The notes under the pieces are model-generated. The model worked only from the letters and a program-made list of their open reading frames with translations, was not told the origin of the DNA and did no database searches. A stretch of 29,910 nucleotides of DNA, from positions 1 to 29,910 of the IMG/VR virus record IMGVR_UViG_3300025120_000337; one strand, written 5' to 3'. A program made the translations under genes and the position numbers. Positions 11,801 through 16,665 of this stretch are shown in pieces. The stretch is from a virus. How positions within the stretch are numbered: the stretch's first letter is position 1; each line of letters opens with the position of its first letter.

Positions 11801-12090
11801 CTCCATTACAAATTGTAACTCCCCCTATTGGACGTTTTGTTCTTTCTCCTATCACTGCAGTATTAAATGGAGACTTTGATAAGTTTACTAAATACCAATT
11901 AGCTACATACTTTCCTTTTGGTAGGTTATATCGTGATGCTAAAAGAACTTATGAGTCACCTGCTATGGCAGTAGATTTTATGACTGGTCTACCTCTACAT
12001 CAAATACATACATTGAGACGTGGTCAAGTAGAAGAACAAGAAATGCTGGAAGCAGAAGACTTAGCTGACGAGCTTACTCTAGAAGAGTAG
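2875..12090 (+). CDS. Giant (3071 aa) virion/ejection protein, candidate virion RNA polymerase
   Basis: A single uninterrupted reading frame of 3071 codons. The N-terminal part has Gly/Ala-rich hydrophobic stretches (about residues 105-135, 236-260, 298-340). A hydrophobic helix lies near the C-terminus (about 2920-2940), followed by Pro-rich amphipathic segments and a FPFGRLYRD motif near the end. The central part is soluble and Lys/Asp-rich. This architecture and the genomic place fit a giant internal protein ejected with the DNA. At residues 1223-1266 there is R-N-P, then 39 residues from that Arg to the first Asp of A-D-K-D-A-D-A-V-I-V. The arrangement matches the RAPT ... NADFDGDQMAV block of the beta-prime double-psi barrel, with the usual Gly replaced by Ala1265. 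About 80 residues before R1223 lies VKPTVEHGFDAKLGP (1141-1155), a possible upstream barrel segment. A virion RNA polymerase related in fold to crAss-like phage or YonO enzymes is therefore possible but unproven. I saw no T7/N4-type palm motifs and no lytic transglycosylase motif. Confidence 0.8.
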   Translation: MEYKNGKLIQAIDAYKTGVLDQQQYYNQLDLIYRANPTSFTEEEVDFLEKQFKKVDLPFNRDLEAADSNLISTVNQFVSGMVEGFTTLGWAEDPDTTAESIANKVGHLIGFAPDVVASVLSMGQYVPIATAKAISRKGAGTVTKGLQAAGQKAPPMLRKEIGTDTFVLQSIPMKVADVVMDNVKASLGRANVDTTGFLAKGIFRNPRFRDIGEQSMHLGVAMAVSSWKDGPKAMADTAVHGAMAGALFGTIGNYVNVARVLGNPKTTKAGQQIIRGVAQKAYDTDTQLTGINMAIKGTLGAGFQGGMATAQGLPVPEQIYEYLLGGFFGATARDRGFVDRTRYINKNTQKFGDPTKPVEQVLKDLAQDPEFETLSSYDKQYVKNHINVVQQQIFNRLNSLEGEAITIIRQIAKENKIDLPNASKEQFEAIKKEYQERKVSEVFDNTTITMKDDVVESTREVDKIRKEIINDLGLDIDSYIRIQDNKDLNEPLAINNDVRAMADIMRGYKIGRNTKDNTGALLELSTLIEKSNYDLPTFRKEFVKRYKDILDDPIKVINEMDVNRLGSYLKIRKNLQDRPELLVDMSSSQVKVVEAPKVSLEGLPINANRSENKYNNIFRNPDGKRTRLILRKSYVLEKYHTFGIKGGKQQPVYKVESPLGFETKPMSKAEQQKIKRKQFEDYLTKEALTTIKKELYKKDAYIFSGAKDSGMVLVHAFPFKNTDITSSQQQQVLNTLGLFKGQKLSESQLKEYTSNIYYLLAESGYINTNTVPTVNTLVTGMKDYINQPLYETVQKFNKYQNLSQSPDVKLEAEDYVNHLQNNKRPELVTDGTFNFITMKDLQSSFTVKGEPSVSATDAVVYARSDTFNTIQTKNYRQAKNGFLKLVGYKAPAEGVGNILLKTGTFKATKAMDKFMFENNIHFIASESAAKTQVGLKLHNIAYDLISKTWGFGSSDKVIQKFKMKPEELYLNYGVYENVMKLNKPALISKQMFDKINYEQLGTDGQAFKDAYNKMVQDSLGGKEADNILFKEAMTKDDSNFDIRDLNSVDLTLINEAISNEGLRTKFGKTVLKKILERGQEDYHTLIQEQGDRIDAERFGIETMDVPDVLAKLDYDISAITYPPLLSWINKSLSNYRQMRLVKPTVEHGFDAKLGPADLEVANNLRDNEIKFGETIRQKTINVKDVGEMTMEQAWNTFEPMKKNPTQHPLYNNYKEALTFLIMRNPNSGNGGVRVVEFVGFSGRDGQHAVTTSKTDYYLGGADKDADAVIVYQNMPEIFKKVFNKYESELFIGGETRSFEQPEGTWKDSKLVEPYDTTNTKKVSLKNKKALEDLIETDTRISVARNAKIGKVNIDYIVSSFNKMQVVADIIEQNGGSLEGTYTTKVKTKNKKGKTIYKTVTKDVTIELKDAVKKLQLDNYIGVNLMADSSNFIKIEKYNVIQDTFWKKYFNVKGAKVEQFSDAFKKIDSLATIKDLHSLVYLGKGQAKYDLVNKIADSYLEIHGDANHFYSNLALGMKEFPNFTINPFKYMFEKDFQGFNSIEVAEQYTLLLREKLINSKMLKRFGIADNYRNELEARATLKNYVKNDNFDGLYQKMIEYNGVYISSQISAQLARDVARLTETRYSNEAIEPVIQDMIDTAYKIKRLYNRDETISVTGKEKNEMSVADINNFIATYKFKLKTKFKSEPDLYKKLEDVFESWLQSTPIIGKDPTKLQQKIINDIESQNAEMVIKEQSKGFNVNSGVYQKALEIKSKAINSIQPYTPFMIKSVAINPKNREMFFKRMQTVLNQNTRIIADRLLGDRDIELDKFINDHMIGDDRTFNIKTIRNAVENDSLTKDVMTVEGDNVVYNYRGLDKAKKNKTIPKDTPSTLDRVLNAEELVGKLLPQFDYLSNQQNTRNKVITTEAQKELKRLREIITKSPDSINRFEELFIDMTYRLEGVGRRLDTLTVQDLKSFNSGLEILYSPKSAKEKLNEFERGPDWKDNTFNYQVVGKELARTEQLTEEFTRPVLDKFGKMKVMRIEVPTSTLELGRQTIDRFDTFQKVMNPAMQNKIDGTFEYLDANSATLIKYRDLLFEAAVNKLEWNDGKYPTGSYDKVEKTYIKDSWKDSERAIKELTSAGETLPLSTKTGEGIKRRVKPMEFVDKIVKDIETLTKDIDKNFIKSRHKQLAQTLVVNYKLPGLFIRKDGDVVGKWKLSRTKDISTKNLEQLFLQDSGIIDTNKISILYKDMSNRNIAEREYIAKYLPSINDYRFFKYHLQVKDRVQFLLPKIDLNKKLNPTQKKLVQQAVLKEIYGKTGKKTDYFAKYQVGDIMQGYFPRNGHGSYKAQRPELEKWQAKKIENDLQAAKDDPKRLPFELQVALKFKRINMATALSTYREHLNTLFKRRENSSLTAGQAEAERQMIDIMSRPNVDGFIGDYATGSTKSRGEEFMPLYKKDLDALRYYANGLFKMYFTNLAGLRSEILLKDFDYSNKGKEYARDWSNYMRNAFTNMMGLSTYRAYNIHGIKKADQPLFKEYIDKGLDISAMKTKGSYQRDLIRDFDIAIDVKPNEQLLILSKNRGNIKLAEKAIQDLKMKRALDLVEQVNTTGKYGSLYHYTSDEVAVGLFSKMNTLFGGKLFGRLPENRRDRQFEIMSRIRHLSDLEGKFELLSLLSHPKTAITNLYGGMQNTISDTGWSSFRKANDPAWMIKNIFDNGRAEFSFVNEATGKVEVKKINSKERIYEWLESLGVYDQMFLDLISLDKNFGKQGIRKFVEEATRRMNRSYARGEITTKEMHTKTEQRTLTEVARDLKIDIPITEFGALPMKWSERKLRGTAFLANYINMHQNVLGPKISDGIPFNSTVLTDFAMKGVTASQFMYQATFRPNFANTSLGRVLTRFQPYAWNSIGRRMRLFKDAQQAQWNADVQASKKFQRQFTFDVMALAMANIFVASIFEYALSPPMNWLQDTSGLLFGDAKERERAFFSSYPHPVLAPLQIVTPPIGRFVLSPITAVLNGDFDKFTKYQLATYFPFGRLYRDAKRTYESPAMAVDFMTGLPLHQIHTLRRGQVEEQEMLEAEDLADELTLEE

Positions 12091-12100
12091 TCTTTTTTTT
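12074..12100 (+). terminator. Weak rho-independent terminator at end of the giant gene
   Basis: TACTCT-aga-AGAGTA (12075-12089) overlaps the stop codon of the giant gene and is followed by GTC and eight T residues (12093-12100). The stem is short and AT-rich, so efficiency is uncertain. Two further T8 tracts follow immediately, which may strengthen termination at this convergent junction. Confidence 0.55.
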
Positions 12101-12138
12101 CGGTGGCTGATATTTTTTTTCCCATCATCCTTTTTTTT
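12093..12138. repeat. Three regularly spaced T8 tracts
   Basis: Runs of exactly eight T lie at 12093-12100, 12113-12120 and 12131-12138, so their starts are 20 and 18 bp apart, near two helical turns. The first spacer contains CGGTGGCTGATA, which recurs inverted at 22149-22160. Phased A/T tracts can bend DNA. Here they may also act as poly-U ends for rightward termination. Confidence 0.6.
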
Positions 12139-12143
12139 AAATC

Positions 12144-12218
12144 TTGGCCTACTGGTTTGCCAACCTATATATTTACGAACAGAACTAAAATACTGTTTAT
12201 ATATTTAACGTAGGCCAA
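12144..12218. other. Long-range stem-loop 1 in the convergent junction
   Basis: TTGGCCTAC (12144-12152) pairs perfectly with GTAGGCCAA (12210-12218) across a 57-nt loop. Inside, ACAG/CTGT (12180-12183 with 12192-12195) can form a small hairpin. The near-repeat TATATATTTACG / TATATATTTAACG flanks that hairpin. A competing short hairpin TTGGC...GCCAA (12144-12148 with 12159-12163) uses the same left arm. It lies beyond both converging operons and could serve as a 3'-end or terminator structure. Confidence 0.6.
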
Positions 12219-12225
12219 AGAATTG

Positions 12226-12283
12226 TTAGGGTGGATTATTAATTAGAAAGTATTAATAAAATGAAGTAACCGTTCCACCCTAA
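12226..12283 (-). other. Long-range stem-loop 2, downstream of the leftward operon
   Basis: TTAGGGTGGA (12226-12235) pairs perfectly with TCCACCCTAA (12274-12283). Directly inside, TTATTAAT (12236-12243) pairs with ATTAATAA (12252-12259) around an 8-nt loop. An unpaired 14-nt insert (12260-12273) lies on one side only. It starts 3 nt after the stop of the last leftward gene (12287), so it probably forms the 3' end of that transcript. Its plan matches the element at 22084-22148. Confidence 0.65.
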
Positions 12284-12286
12284 TTA

Positions 12287-12445
12287 TTATAGTTCGTTTA
12301 CACGATCTAATAGTTCTTCTAAGATAATCATTTCTTGTTTAGATATAAATGGTGCTTTCTTATAATTAACTAAAGCTGCTTTTATTAATAGCACTTCAGC
12401 AGGATTATAAAATATAAGCATCATTTTTTCATCAGATGTTGTCAT
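12287..12445 (-). CDS. Small hypothetical protein, 52 aa (last leftward gene)
   Basis: The ATG at 12445 is preceded by an excellent ribosome site (AGGAGATCATAATG read leftward). The frame runs to TAA at 12287-12289. The 52-residue product begins MTTSDEKMMLIFYNPAEVLL and ends LEELLDRVNEL, with two predicted amphipathic helices and no motif. Its start lies inside the previous small gene (14-nt overlap), as expected for coupled phage genes. The function is unknown. Confidence 0.65.
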   Translation of the reverse strand: MTTSDEKMMLIFYNPAEVLLIKAALVNYKKAPFISKQEMIILEELLDRVNEL

Positions 12446-12566
12446 TATGATCTCCTGATTCTCTAAGTTTTTCTTTATCTTTTAACTCTTGTTCAATAGC
12501 TATAATAAGTTTTTGAGCTAATTTTATTATTACAGTAGCTTCATCTTTATTTATTTCTATCATCAT
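12432..12566 (-). CDS. Small hypothetical protein, 44 aa
   Basis: Two adjacent ATG codons at 12566 and 12563 follow AGGGA (AAAGGGAATATAATGATG read leftward). The upstream one has the better spacing and is chosen. The frame ends at TGA 12432-12434. The product is a Lys/Glu-rich helix with an Ile/Val-rich middle (ATVIIKLAQKLIIAIEQEL), so it may form a coiled coil or bind a partner. It overlaps the nuclease gene by 20 nt and the next small gene by 14 nt. No family is recognised. Confidence 0.6.
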   Translation of the reverse strand: MMIEINKDEATVIIKLAQKLIIAIEQELKDKEKLRESGDHNDNI

Positions 12567-12882
12567 TATATTCCCTTTCTATCTTAATTAATCTTATCCA
12601 TTCCGTGTATGGTATTACAGCTAACGCTTCTTTGCGATCCATTCTCGTGACTACTAGATCAACATCATCTGCATGATGCTTAGGATATAACCATTGTGCA
12701 ATCTTTTTTTTCATTTTAGCTTGGACTGCATATCCTTCTACTAAACAATCAACTTGTTCAGACTTACCTAATGCCTTACCATTTGAGGCGTAGGCCCTCT
12801 CAGCAGAGAGCCCTTCCTTTTTAGCAATATTAACACACTCTCTCTCTAGATTGTTGCCACGTATTTTATTTCTATGAGTCAT
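12547..12882 (-). CDS. PDDEXK-family nuclease, Holliday-junction-resolvase-like, 111 aa
   Basis: Small restriction-endonuclease-fold protein. An N-terminal RGNNLEREC helix carries a candidate acidic ligand (Glu13 or Glu15). Asp45 (VDCLVEG) and Gln54-Ala-Lys56 (VQAKMKKK) form the D-x8-QxK version of the catalytic PD-(D/E)xK core, with Gln replacing the more common Glu. Length and order resemble archaeal Hjc-type or phage resolvases that process branched DNA. The neighbouring primase-helicase, SSB and annealing protein support a role in replication or recombination intermediates. A mismatch- or nick-specific nuclease of the same fold remains possible. It overlaps the upstream 67-residue gene by 11 nt. 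Confidence 0.7.
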   Translation of the reverse strand: MTHRNKIRGNNLERECVNIAKKEGLSAERAYASNGKALGKSEQVDCLVEGYAVQAKMKKKIAQWLYPKHHADDVDLVVTRMDRKEALAVIPYTEWIRLIKIEREYNDDRNK

Positions 12883-13075
12883 AAAAGTGTCCTAAGTTTG
12901 CATGTACATCCCAGTTTCTTGTAAGTATATGTAATTGTTTATTACCTATACCTATAGATATACCATAATGTTTACCGCAATTATTATCTATGTAACATGA
13001 AAAATCAATCAATGAAAACAATCTAATCCTTTTCATGTTTATATTAGCTTCATTCCTATTTATAAATTTAATCAT
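12872..13075 (-). CDS. Hypothetical protein, 67 aa
   Basis: ATG 13075 follows a strong AAAGGAG site (AAAGGAGAAGCATATG read leftward) just after the primase-helicase stop. The product starts with a basic stretch and then has alternating short strands (FSLIDFSCYIDN, GISIGIGNKQLHIL), so it is probably a small beta-rich domain. It contains two Cys and several His, but not in a convincing zinc pattern. No family is recognised. The overlap with the nuclease gene suggests that the two are translated together. Confidence 0.6.
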   Translation of the reverse strand: MIKFINRNEANINMKRIRLFSLIDFSCYIDNNCGKHYGISIGIGNKQLHILTRNWDVHANLGHFYDS

Positions 13076-13086
13076 ATGCTTCTCCT

Positions 13087-14877
13087 TTATATTTCTATTC
13101 TTTTAAATGTCATTGTTTCAGGTTGAAATTCTGTAACAAATTCTAATTTACCGTCATCTCTTGATTTTTCTGATTGTACGGTCCTATAAATTTCGTTACG
13201 ATTACCCTTTAAAACAATAACTTTATCAGCTTTTTGTACTACATTTGAAGAACCTTTCAAGGAATGTAATCCAACAGTACCTTGTGCTGCACTAGCTTTA
13301 TTTAAATGATGAACTGCAAATATTAAAGTGTTGTTACGTTGTGCTATTTGTTTTAAAGCATCTATAACTACATTTTGTTTTTGTATTTCACCATCAAATC
13401 TATCTACTTGCATCTCGTCTGTTGTATCTACAACTAATATGTTAGGTTGATATTGTGCTACTACTTTCTTAACAGCTTCAATCTCTGGTGCTATAACCAT
13501 AATTTTAATATGATCTAATACATCTTTAGCACTAAAGTCTGGGTTACTTTTGTATTGATTTTGTACCCACTCAGCTGTTTGTCCTTTAGCTATCTGAACA
13601 AATCGTCTCCAAATTAATATTTCATTCATCTCTAATGATAGAAACAAAGTATCTTTCTTTGAATGTGTTACTAAGTTTTGTACAAAAGCAGTCTTACCCA
13701 TACCAGTATCACCACTAAACACAACTAACTCTCCAGGTTTAAACAAGTAATCAGGTCCACCTGGAAATACATCATTAATATTTACACTACGTTCTGTAAA
13801 ATCTTTCATAATGTACTCTGTAAATGTATCTTCTAATGAATCTACATCTCTAATATCAAGTACATAATCTTTACGTTTAAAGTGTATACATTTTGGATCA
13901 CAATATTCCATAAGAATTGCATCGTCACAACCATATATGTATTGATTATCATATACATTCATAACAGTTCTTTCTATTTCATGTGATTCTAATTCATTCT
14001 GTGACCACTTCATCATACCGTTTAACGTTACAATAAATGGTATTCCAGCTCTCTTCCAAGAACTAATCATACGCATCATGTTTTTATTTCTTGAACCTTG
14101 TGTAGGTCCTTCGTTAAATATATGTTGAACACATGTAACTACTGAATTAGTTTCTCCTGTTCTAACTGGTGTAAGACTAGCAGTATTCTTTATACTAGCT
14201 ATAATAGAAGTTTGTAAATAAGGTTCTATTATACTATTTTTATTGTGTAAAGTTGCATAGAAATTTACTTTAGATTTAGAGTATTCATCGTAAGATTTTT
14301 TTGATTTAGCTATCTCACATACTCTATCGTAAGTCATTGTCCATATATCTTCTAAAGGTATCCATACTTTAAATAAATTACTTTTAGTATTGCGTGACCA
14401 TTTTGATCTTATAATTCTAGTCTTATCATATATGTTGTCACCAAAACTAAAGTGTTCATTTATAGTAGCTTTGACTTTCTTATGCAAGTTCTTATTTGGT
14501 TGAAAGCCAAATACATTGAGTAACTCAATATGATAGCCAGTACCACTGAACCAAACATTAACATGATTACTATCAATACCGAAATCAAACAACTCATTAC
14601 AAGTGTGTCGTAAATAATTTTGCATTGCTTCATCATCTATAGTTCCTTTATCTAAGTCAATAATTATCTTATCAAGATATATTAATCCGTTGTAATTTTT
14701 AACTGATTTGTGTTTCATAACGTGTTCAGTAAAAGTATTATCAAACGTATAGTACGAACGATACATTTCTTTTTTGAACGCATTATCTTTTTCTTTTTCT
14801 AAATAGTCTACGTATGTAATTAAAGTATTTCTTTTGTTCAATCCACCTTCAACTATTTCTATTACTTTATTTTCCAT
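13087..14877 (-). CDS. Bifunctional AEP-type primase and DnaB/RecA-type helicase
   Basis: This 596-residue replicative primase-helicase primes and unwinds the phage fork. The N-terminal archaeo-eukaryotic primase domain has Asp74-Leu-Asp76 (IIIDLDKG), Ser111-Gly-Thr-Gly-Tyr-His116 and basic RIIR at 154-157, which are the metal- and nucleotide-binding motifs of PriS-like enzymes. Residues 317-332 hold Cys317, Cys326, Cys330 and His332, a possible zinc-binding linker. The C-terminal RecA-like motor has Walker A at 389-396 (GDTGMGKT), Walker B ending at Asp484 (ILVVD) and AVHHLNK at 521-527. It sits downstream of SSB and the annealing protein in the leftward block. Domain fusion of AEP primase with an SF4 helicase is known in phages and plasmids. 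Confidence 0.92.
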   Translation of the reverse strand: MENKVIEIVEGGLNKRNTLITYVDYLEKEKDNAFKKEMYRSYYTFDNTFTEHVMKHKSVKNYNGLIYLDKIIIDLDKGTIDDEAMQNYLRHTCNELFDFGIDSNHVNVWFSGTGYHIELLNVFGFQPNKNLHKKVKATINEHFSFGDNIYDKTRIIRSKWSRNTKSNLFKVWIPLEDIWTMTYDRVCEIAKSKKSYDEYSKSKVNFYATLHNKNSIIEPYLQTSIIASIKNTASLTPVRTGETNSVVTCVQHIFNEGPTQGSRNKNMMRMISSWKRAGIPFIVTLNGMMKWSQNELESHEIERTVMNVYDNQYIYGCDDAILMEYCDPKCIHFKRKDYVLDIRDVDSLEDTFTEYIMKDFTERSVNINDVFPGGPDYLFKPGELVVFSGDTGMGKTAFVQNLVTHSKKDTLFLSLEMNEILIWRRFVQIAKGQTAEWVQNQYKSNPDFSAKDVLDHIKIMVIAPEIEAVKKVVAQYQPNILVVDTTDEMQVDRFDGEIQKQNVVIDALKQIAQRNNTLIFAVHHLNKASAAQGTVGLHSLKGSSNVVQKADKVIVLKGNRNEIYRTVQSEKSRDDGKLEFVTEFQPETMTFKRIEI

Positions 14878-15116
14878 CCTTTAATTTTCCCATTCTTATT
14901 ATGTTCAACTTCTTCTAATTTAATTCCGTGTGCATTTAAAGTTTCACTTTCACGTATCTGTCTAAATGCCCTAGAATAAGTACTTGCAGTGTGTAACTTT
15001 TGGTGAGCAAGCCTACCATATAATGGTAAGCTGCTTTCCAAATCGTAACTATAAAACACTTCAGTTTTACCTTTCATGCTTTTAATCCACGCAATTACTA
15101 TGTCTTTAGTTGACAT
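14862..15116 (-). CDS. Small basic DNA-binding-like protein, 84 aa
   Basis: The start overlaps the SSB stop (TAATG read leftward) and the end overlaps the primase-helicase start by 16 nt, so it is embedded in the replication operon. The sequence resembles a winged-helix fold: helices at about residues 4-14 and 30-45, a TASTYSRAFRQIRES recognition-helix-like stretch at 43-57, then a two-stranded wing (IKLEEVEHNKNGKIKGWKIK). A DNA-binding accessory role in replication is inferred from this pattern. I do not recognise a named family. Confidence 0.6.
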   Translation of the reverse strand: MSTKDIVIAWIKSMKGKTEVFYSYDLESSLPLYGRLAHQKLHTASTYSRAFRQIRESETLNAHGIKLEEVEHNKNGKIKGWKIK

Positions 15117-15658
15117 TAAAACGGTATCTCATCACCATCAAATTTCTTCTTGACAGTTTCTACTAAAGATTCTACTTGAGGAGTTTCTCCTTTATCGTAA
15201 TCTTTAGGATACCCTTTAGATACTTGCTGATTAAAACGAGACTCAAGTTGTTCTTTTCCTTCTGGACTAGATACTACACCCCAAGTTTGACGTTTGTATT
15301 TACCAGTAGATCTATAAGTAATACAAGATACTTTCTTATCTGTTAAAGATTCTAATGATTTTGTATCTAAAACACCATTGTCACTTACATTTAAATCACA
15401 TTTTGCAGCAACAAATAAAGTATTAAGATCGTCAGGATATGCTAACCCTGTTACTACTCCATTATTATCTTTCTCGAACTTTTGATTAATGAAACACGTG
15501 TATGTGTATCCATTATTATCATCAGTTAATTGTAATTTTAAACTCATGTCTGTGTATTGTGAGTCCATTACTTGTACGTCAGTAATACTAGTATCATTAA
15601 CAAAATAATTTCTCATTGTTGTACTTGCATTACTATGTTTTGTTCCATTTATAGCCAT
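15116..15658 (-). CDS. ssb: Single-stranded DNA-binding protein, 180 aa
   Basis: The C-terminus ends in acidic DGDEIPF, equivalent to the D-D-x-I-P-F tip that SSB proteins use to recruit partners. Before it lies a polar linker (about 140-173). The N-terminal 130 residues are beta-rich with aromatic residues (YTYTCFINQKF, CITYRSTGKYKRQTW), consistent with an OB fold. The body is divergent from E. coli SSB, so the call depends mostly on the tail and on the neighbours (annealing protein, primase-helicase). It is longer than a minimal OB domain but within phage SSB range. The start overlaps the neighbouring stop at 15658. Confidence 0.75.
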   Translation of the reverse strand: MAINGTKHSNASTTMRNYFVNDTSITDVQVMDSQYTDMSLKLQLTDDNNGYTYTCFINQKFEKDNNGVVTGLAYPDDLNTLFVAAKCDLNVSDNGVLDTKSLESLTDKKVSCITYRSTGKYKRQTWGVVSSPEGKEQLESRFNQQVSKGYPKDYDKGETPQVESLVETVKKKFDGDEIPF

Positions 15659-15921
15659 TACGCCTCCATTCCTGTCTTATTGTCATTAATATAGTCTTGA
15701 TTTTTTTCATTGATTGCATCTTGCATAGAGTCATTATGATTTGCTATATGTCTTACTAACTCTTTGGTTGTTTGTACATCATCAATGAAGTCATATCCGT
15801 ATTCACCTGGGTTAAATGCTACTCTTACAAGTACATAATTACCAAAGTCATTAGATATAACTTGAATGTCACCTTCATTCATATCAGATATCTTGTGTTC
15901 ACTAGGCATCCTTTTTGACAT
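15658..15921 (-). CDS. Hypothetical protein in the replication operon, 87 aa
   Basis: ATG 15921 is preceded by AGGGAG with 5-nt spacing (leftward) and overlaps the end of the annealing-protein gene by 20 nt. The product is acidic. Residues 15-55 look like a small beta sheet (DIQVISNDFGNYVLVRVAF) and the remainder is a charged helix. No motif is seen. Its fixed position between annealing protein and SSB suggests a recombination or replication accessory role, which is inference only. Confidence 0.6.
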   Translation of the reverse strand: MSKRMPSEHKISDMNEGDIQVISNDFGNYVLVRVAFNPGEYGYDFIDDVQTTKELVRHIANHNDSMQDAINEKNQDYINDNKTGMEA

Positions 15922-16477
15922 CCTTGCTCCCTTCTTCTATCTGATTGTTAAAGTATTGTGTTGTAGTATTTACTCTAACTTTTGTATCAAAATATCCGTC
16001 TTCTCTTTGCTTTAAATATTTAAGGTAACTTTCTTTACCTACAATATCTTTAGCTTTTTTTGCTAACGTATCTAAATCTTCTAACATTTTAATTGTTACA
16101 TGAGATTTCTTTTGTGCAACTTTAGCATTCTCTACTTCATCCTTAGATGCTATTGAATAGCCTCCACCGTATCCAGCAAATGCTAATGCTCTACCTACTG
16201 CAGATGTTTCACAGTTTTCTAATGCTGATGTTTTGTTTACAAACCCTGTATTGTCACGTTCAGCTGCATGACCTTTGTAATACCAATCAGGTTTGCCTTC
16301 TTTATCTGGATATACTGTAGCTTGTACTAAGTATTCATTACATCTCTCACCTGACGGTGTGTCTGTAACATTATTAACAGATACTAACTGTGGTTCTATT
16401 GTAGCTTCTGGAAATTCTGTTAGAAATGCATCAAGACGATCTTTTACTTCTGTGTATTCTTTACCTTTGAACTTCAT
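15902..16477 (-). CDS. Single-strand annealing protein (ERF/Rad52-like), 191 aa
   Basis: The start is placed at ATG 16477 because AAAGGAACTAAAATG gives a proper ribosome site. An in-frame ATG 15 nt upstream (16492) has a weaker one. The protein has the beta-rich N-terminal half of phage annealing proteins (EPQLVSVNN...EYLVQATVYPDKEGKPDWYYKGHA). The highly typical block K-T-S-A-L-E-N-C-E-T-S-A-V-G-R-A-L-A-F follows, then GYGGGYSIASKDEV. This block marks the ERF/Rad52-like superfamily that anneals complementary single strands. The Lys/Glu-rich C-terminus may contact SSB. The SSB and nuclease neighbours complete a recombination set. Confidence 0.85.
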   Translation of the reverse strand: MKFKGKEYTEVKDRLDAFLTEFPEATIEPQLVSVNNVTDTPSGERCNEYLVQATVYPDKEGKPDWYYKGHAAERDNTGFVNKTSALENCETSAVGRALAFAGYGGGYSIASKDEVENAKVAQKKSHVTIKMLEDLDTLAKKAKDIVGKESYLKYLKQREDGYFDTKVRVNTTTQYFNNQIEEGSKDVKKDA

Positions 16478-16512
16478 TTTAGTTCCTTTCATTTTCTATT
16501 TATCTATTATTG

Positions 16513-16641
16513 TAGATATTGCAGGGGTGATTTGGCAAGTATCACTATTACGCAAGTGCAAGTAGGGATTCTCAAGTCTGCCATACTCTATGAATGCAGT
16601 ATCTGCTCCCTGGGCATGTTATGGGAACCTGCTAATATCTA
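16513..16641 (-). ncRNA. Structured intergenic element, about 130 nt, upstream of the annealing-protein gene
   Basis: TAGATATTGCAGG (16513-16525) pairs with CCTGCTAATATCTA (16628-16641) with one bulged base. Inside are GTGAT/ATCAC (16527-16531 with 16541-16545), TGGCA/TGCCA (16533-16537 with 16579-16583) and GCAG-tat-CTGC (16596-16606). CAAGT occurs four times (16536, 16553, 16559, 16573). The element fills most of the 188-nt gap before the annealing-protein gene. It has no open frame and no tRNA signature. It may be a structured 5' leader, a small RNA or a protein-binding site. Confidence 0.5.
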
Positions 16642-16665
16642 ACCTTGTAATATACGAATTTAACT

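Noticed and set aside
2875-12090. N4-type (T7-like) virion RNA polymerase
   Set aside because: The size and place fit, but I could not see the expected T/DxxGR, palm Lys-Tyr-Gly or HDS motifs.
16513-16641. Possible tRNA in the structured gap
   Set aside because: The right-hand part has a stretch slightly like an anticodon arm, but there is no T-arm GTTCRA, the arms do not give a cloverleaf and the element is too long.
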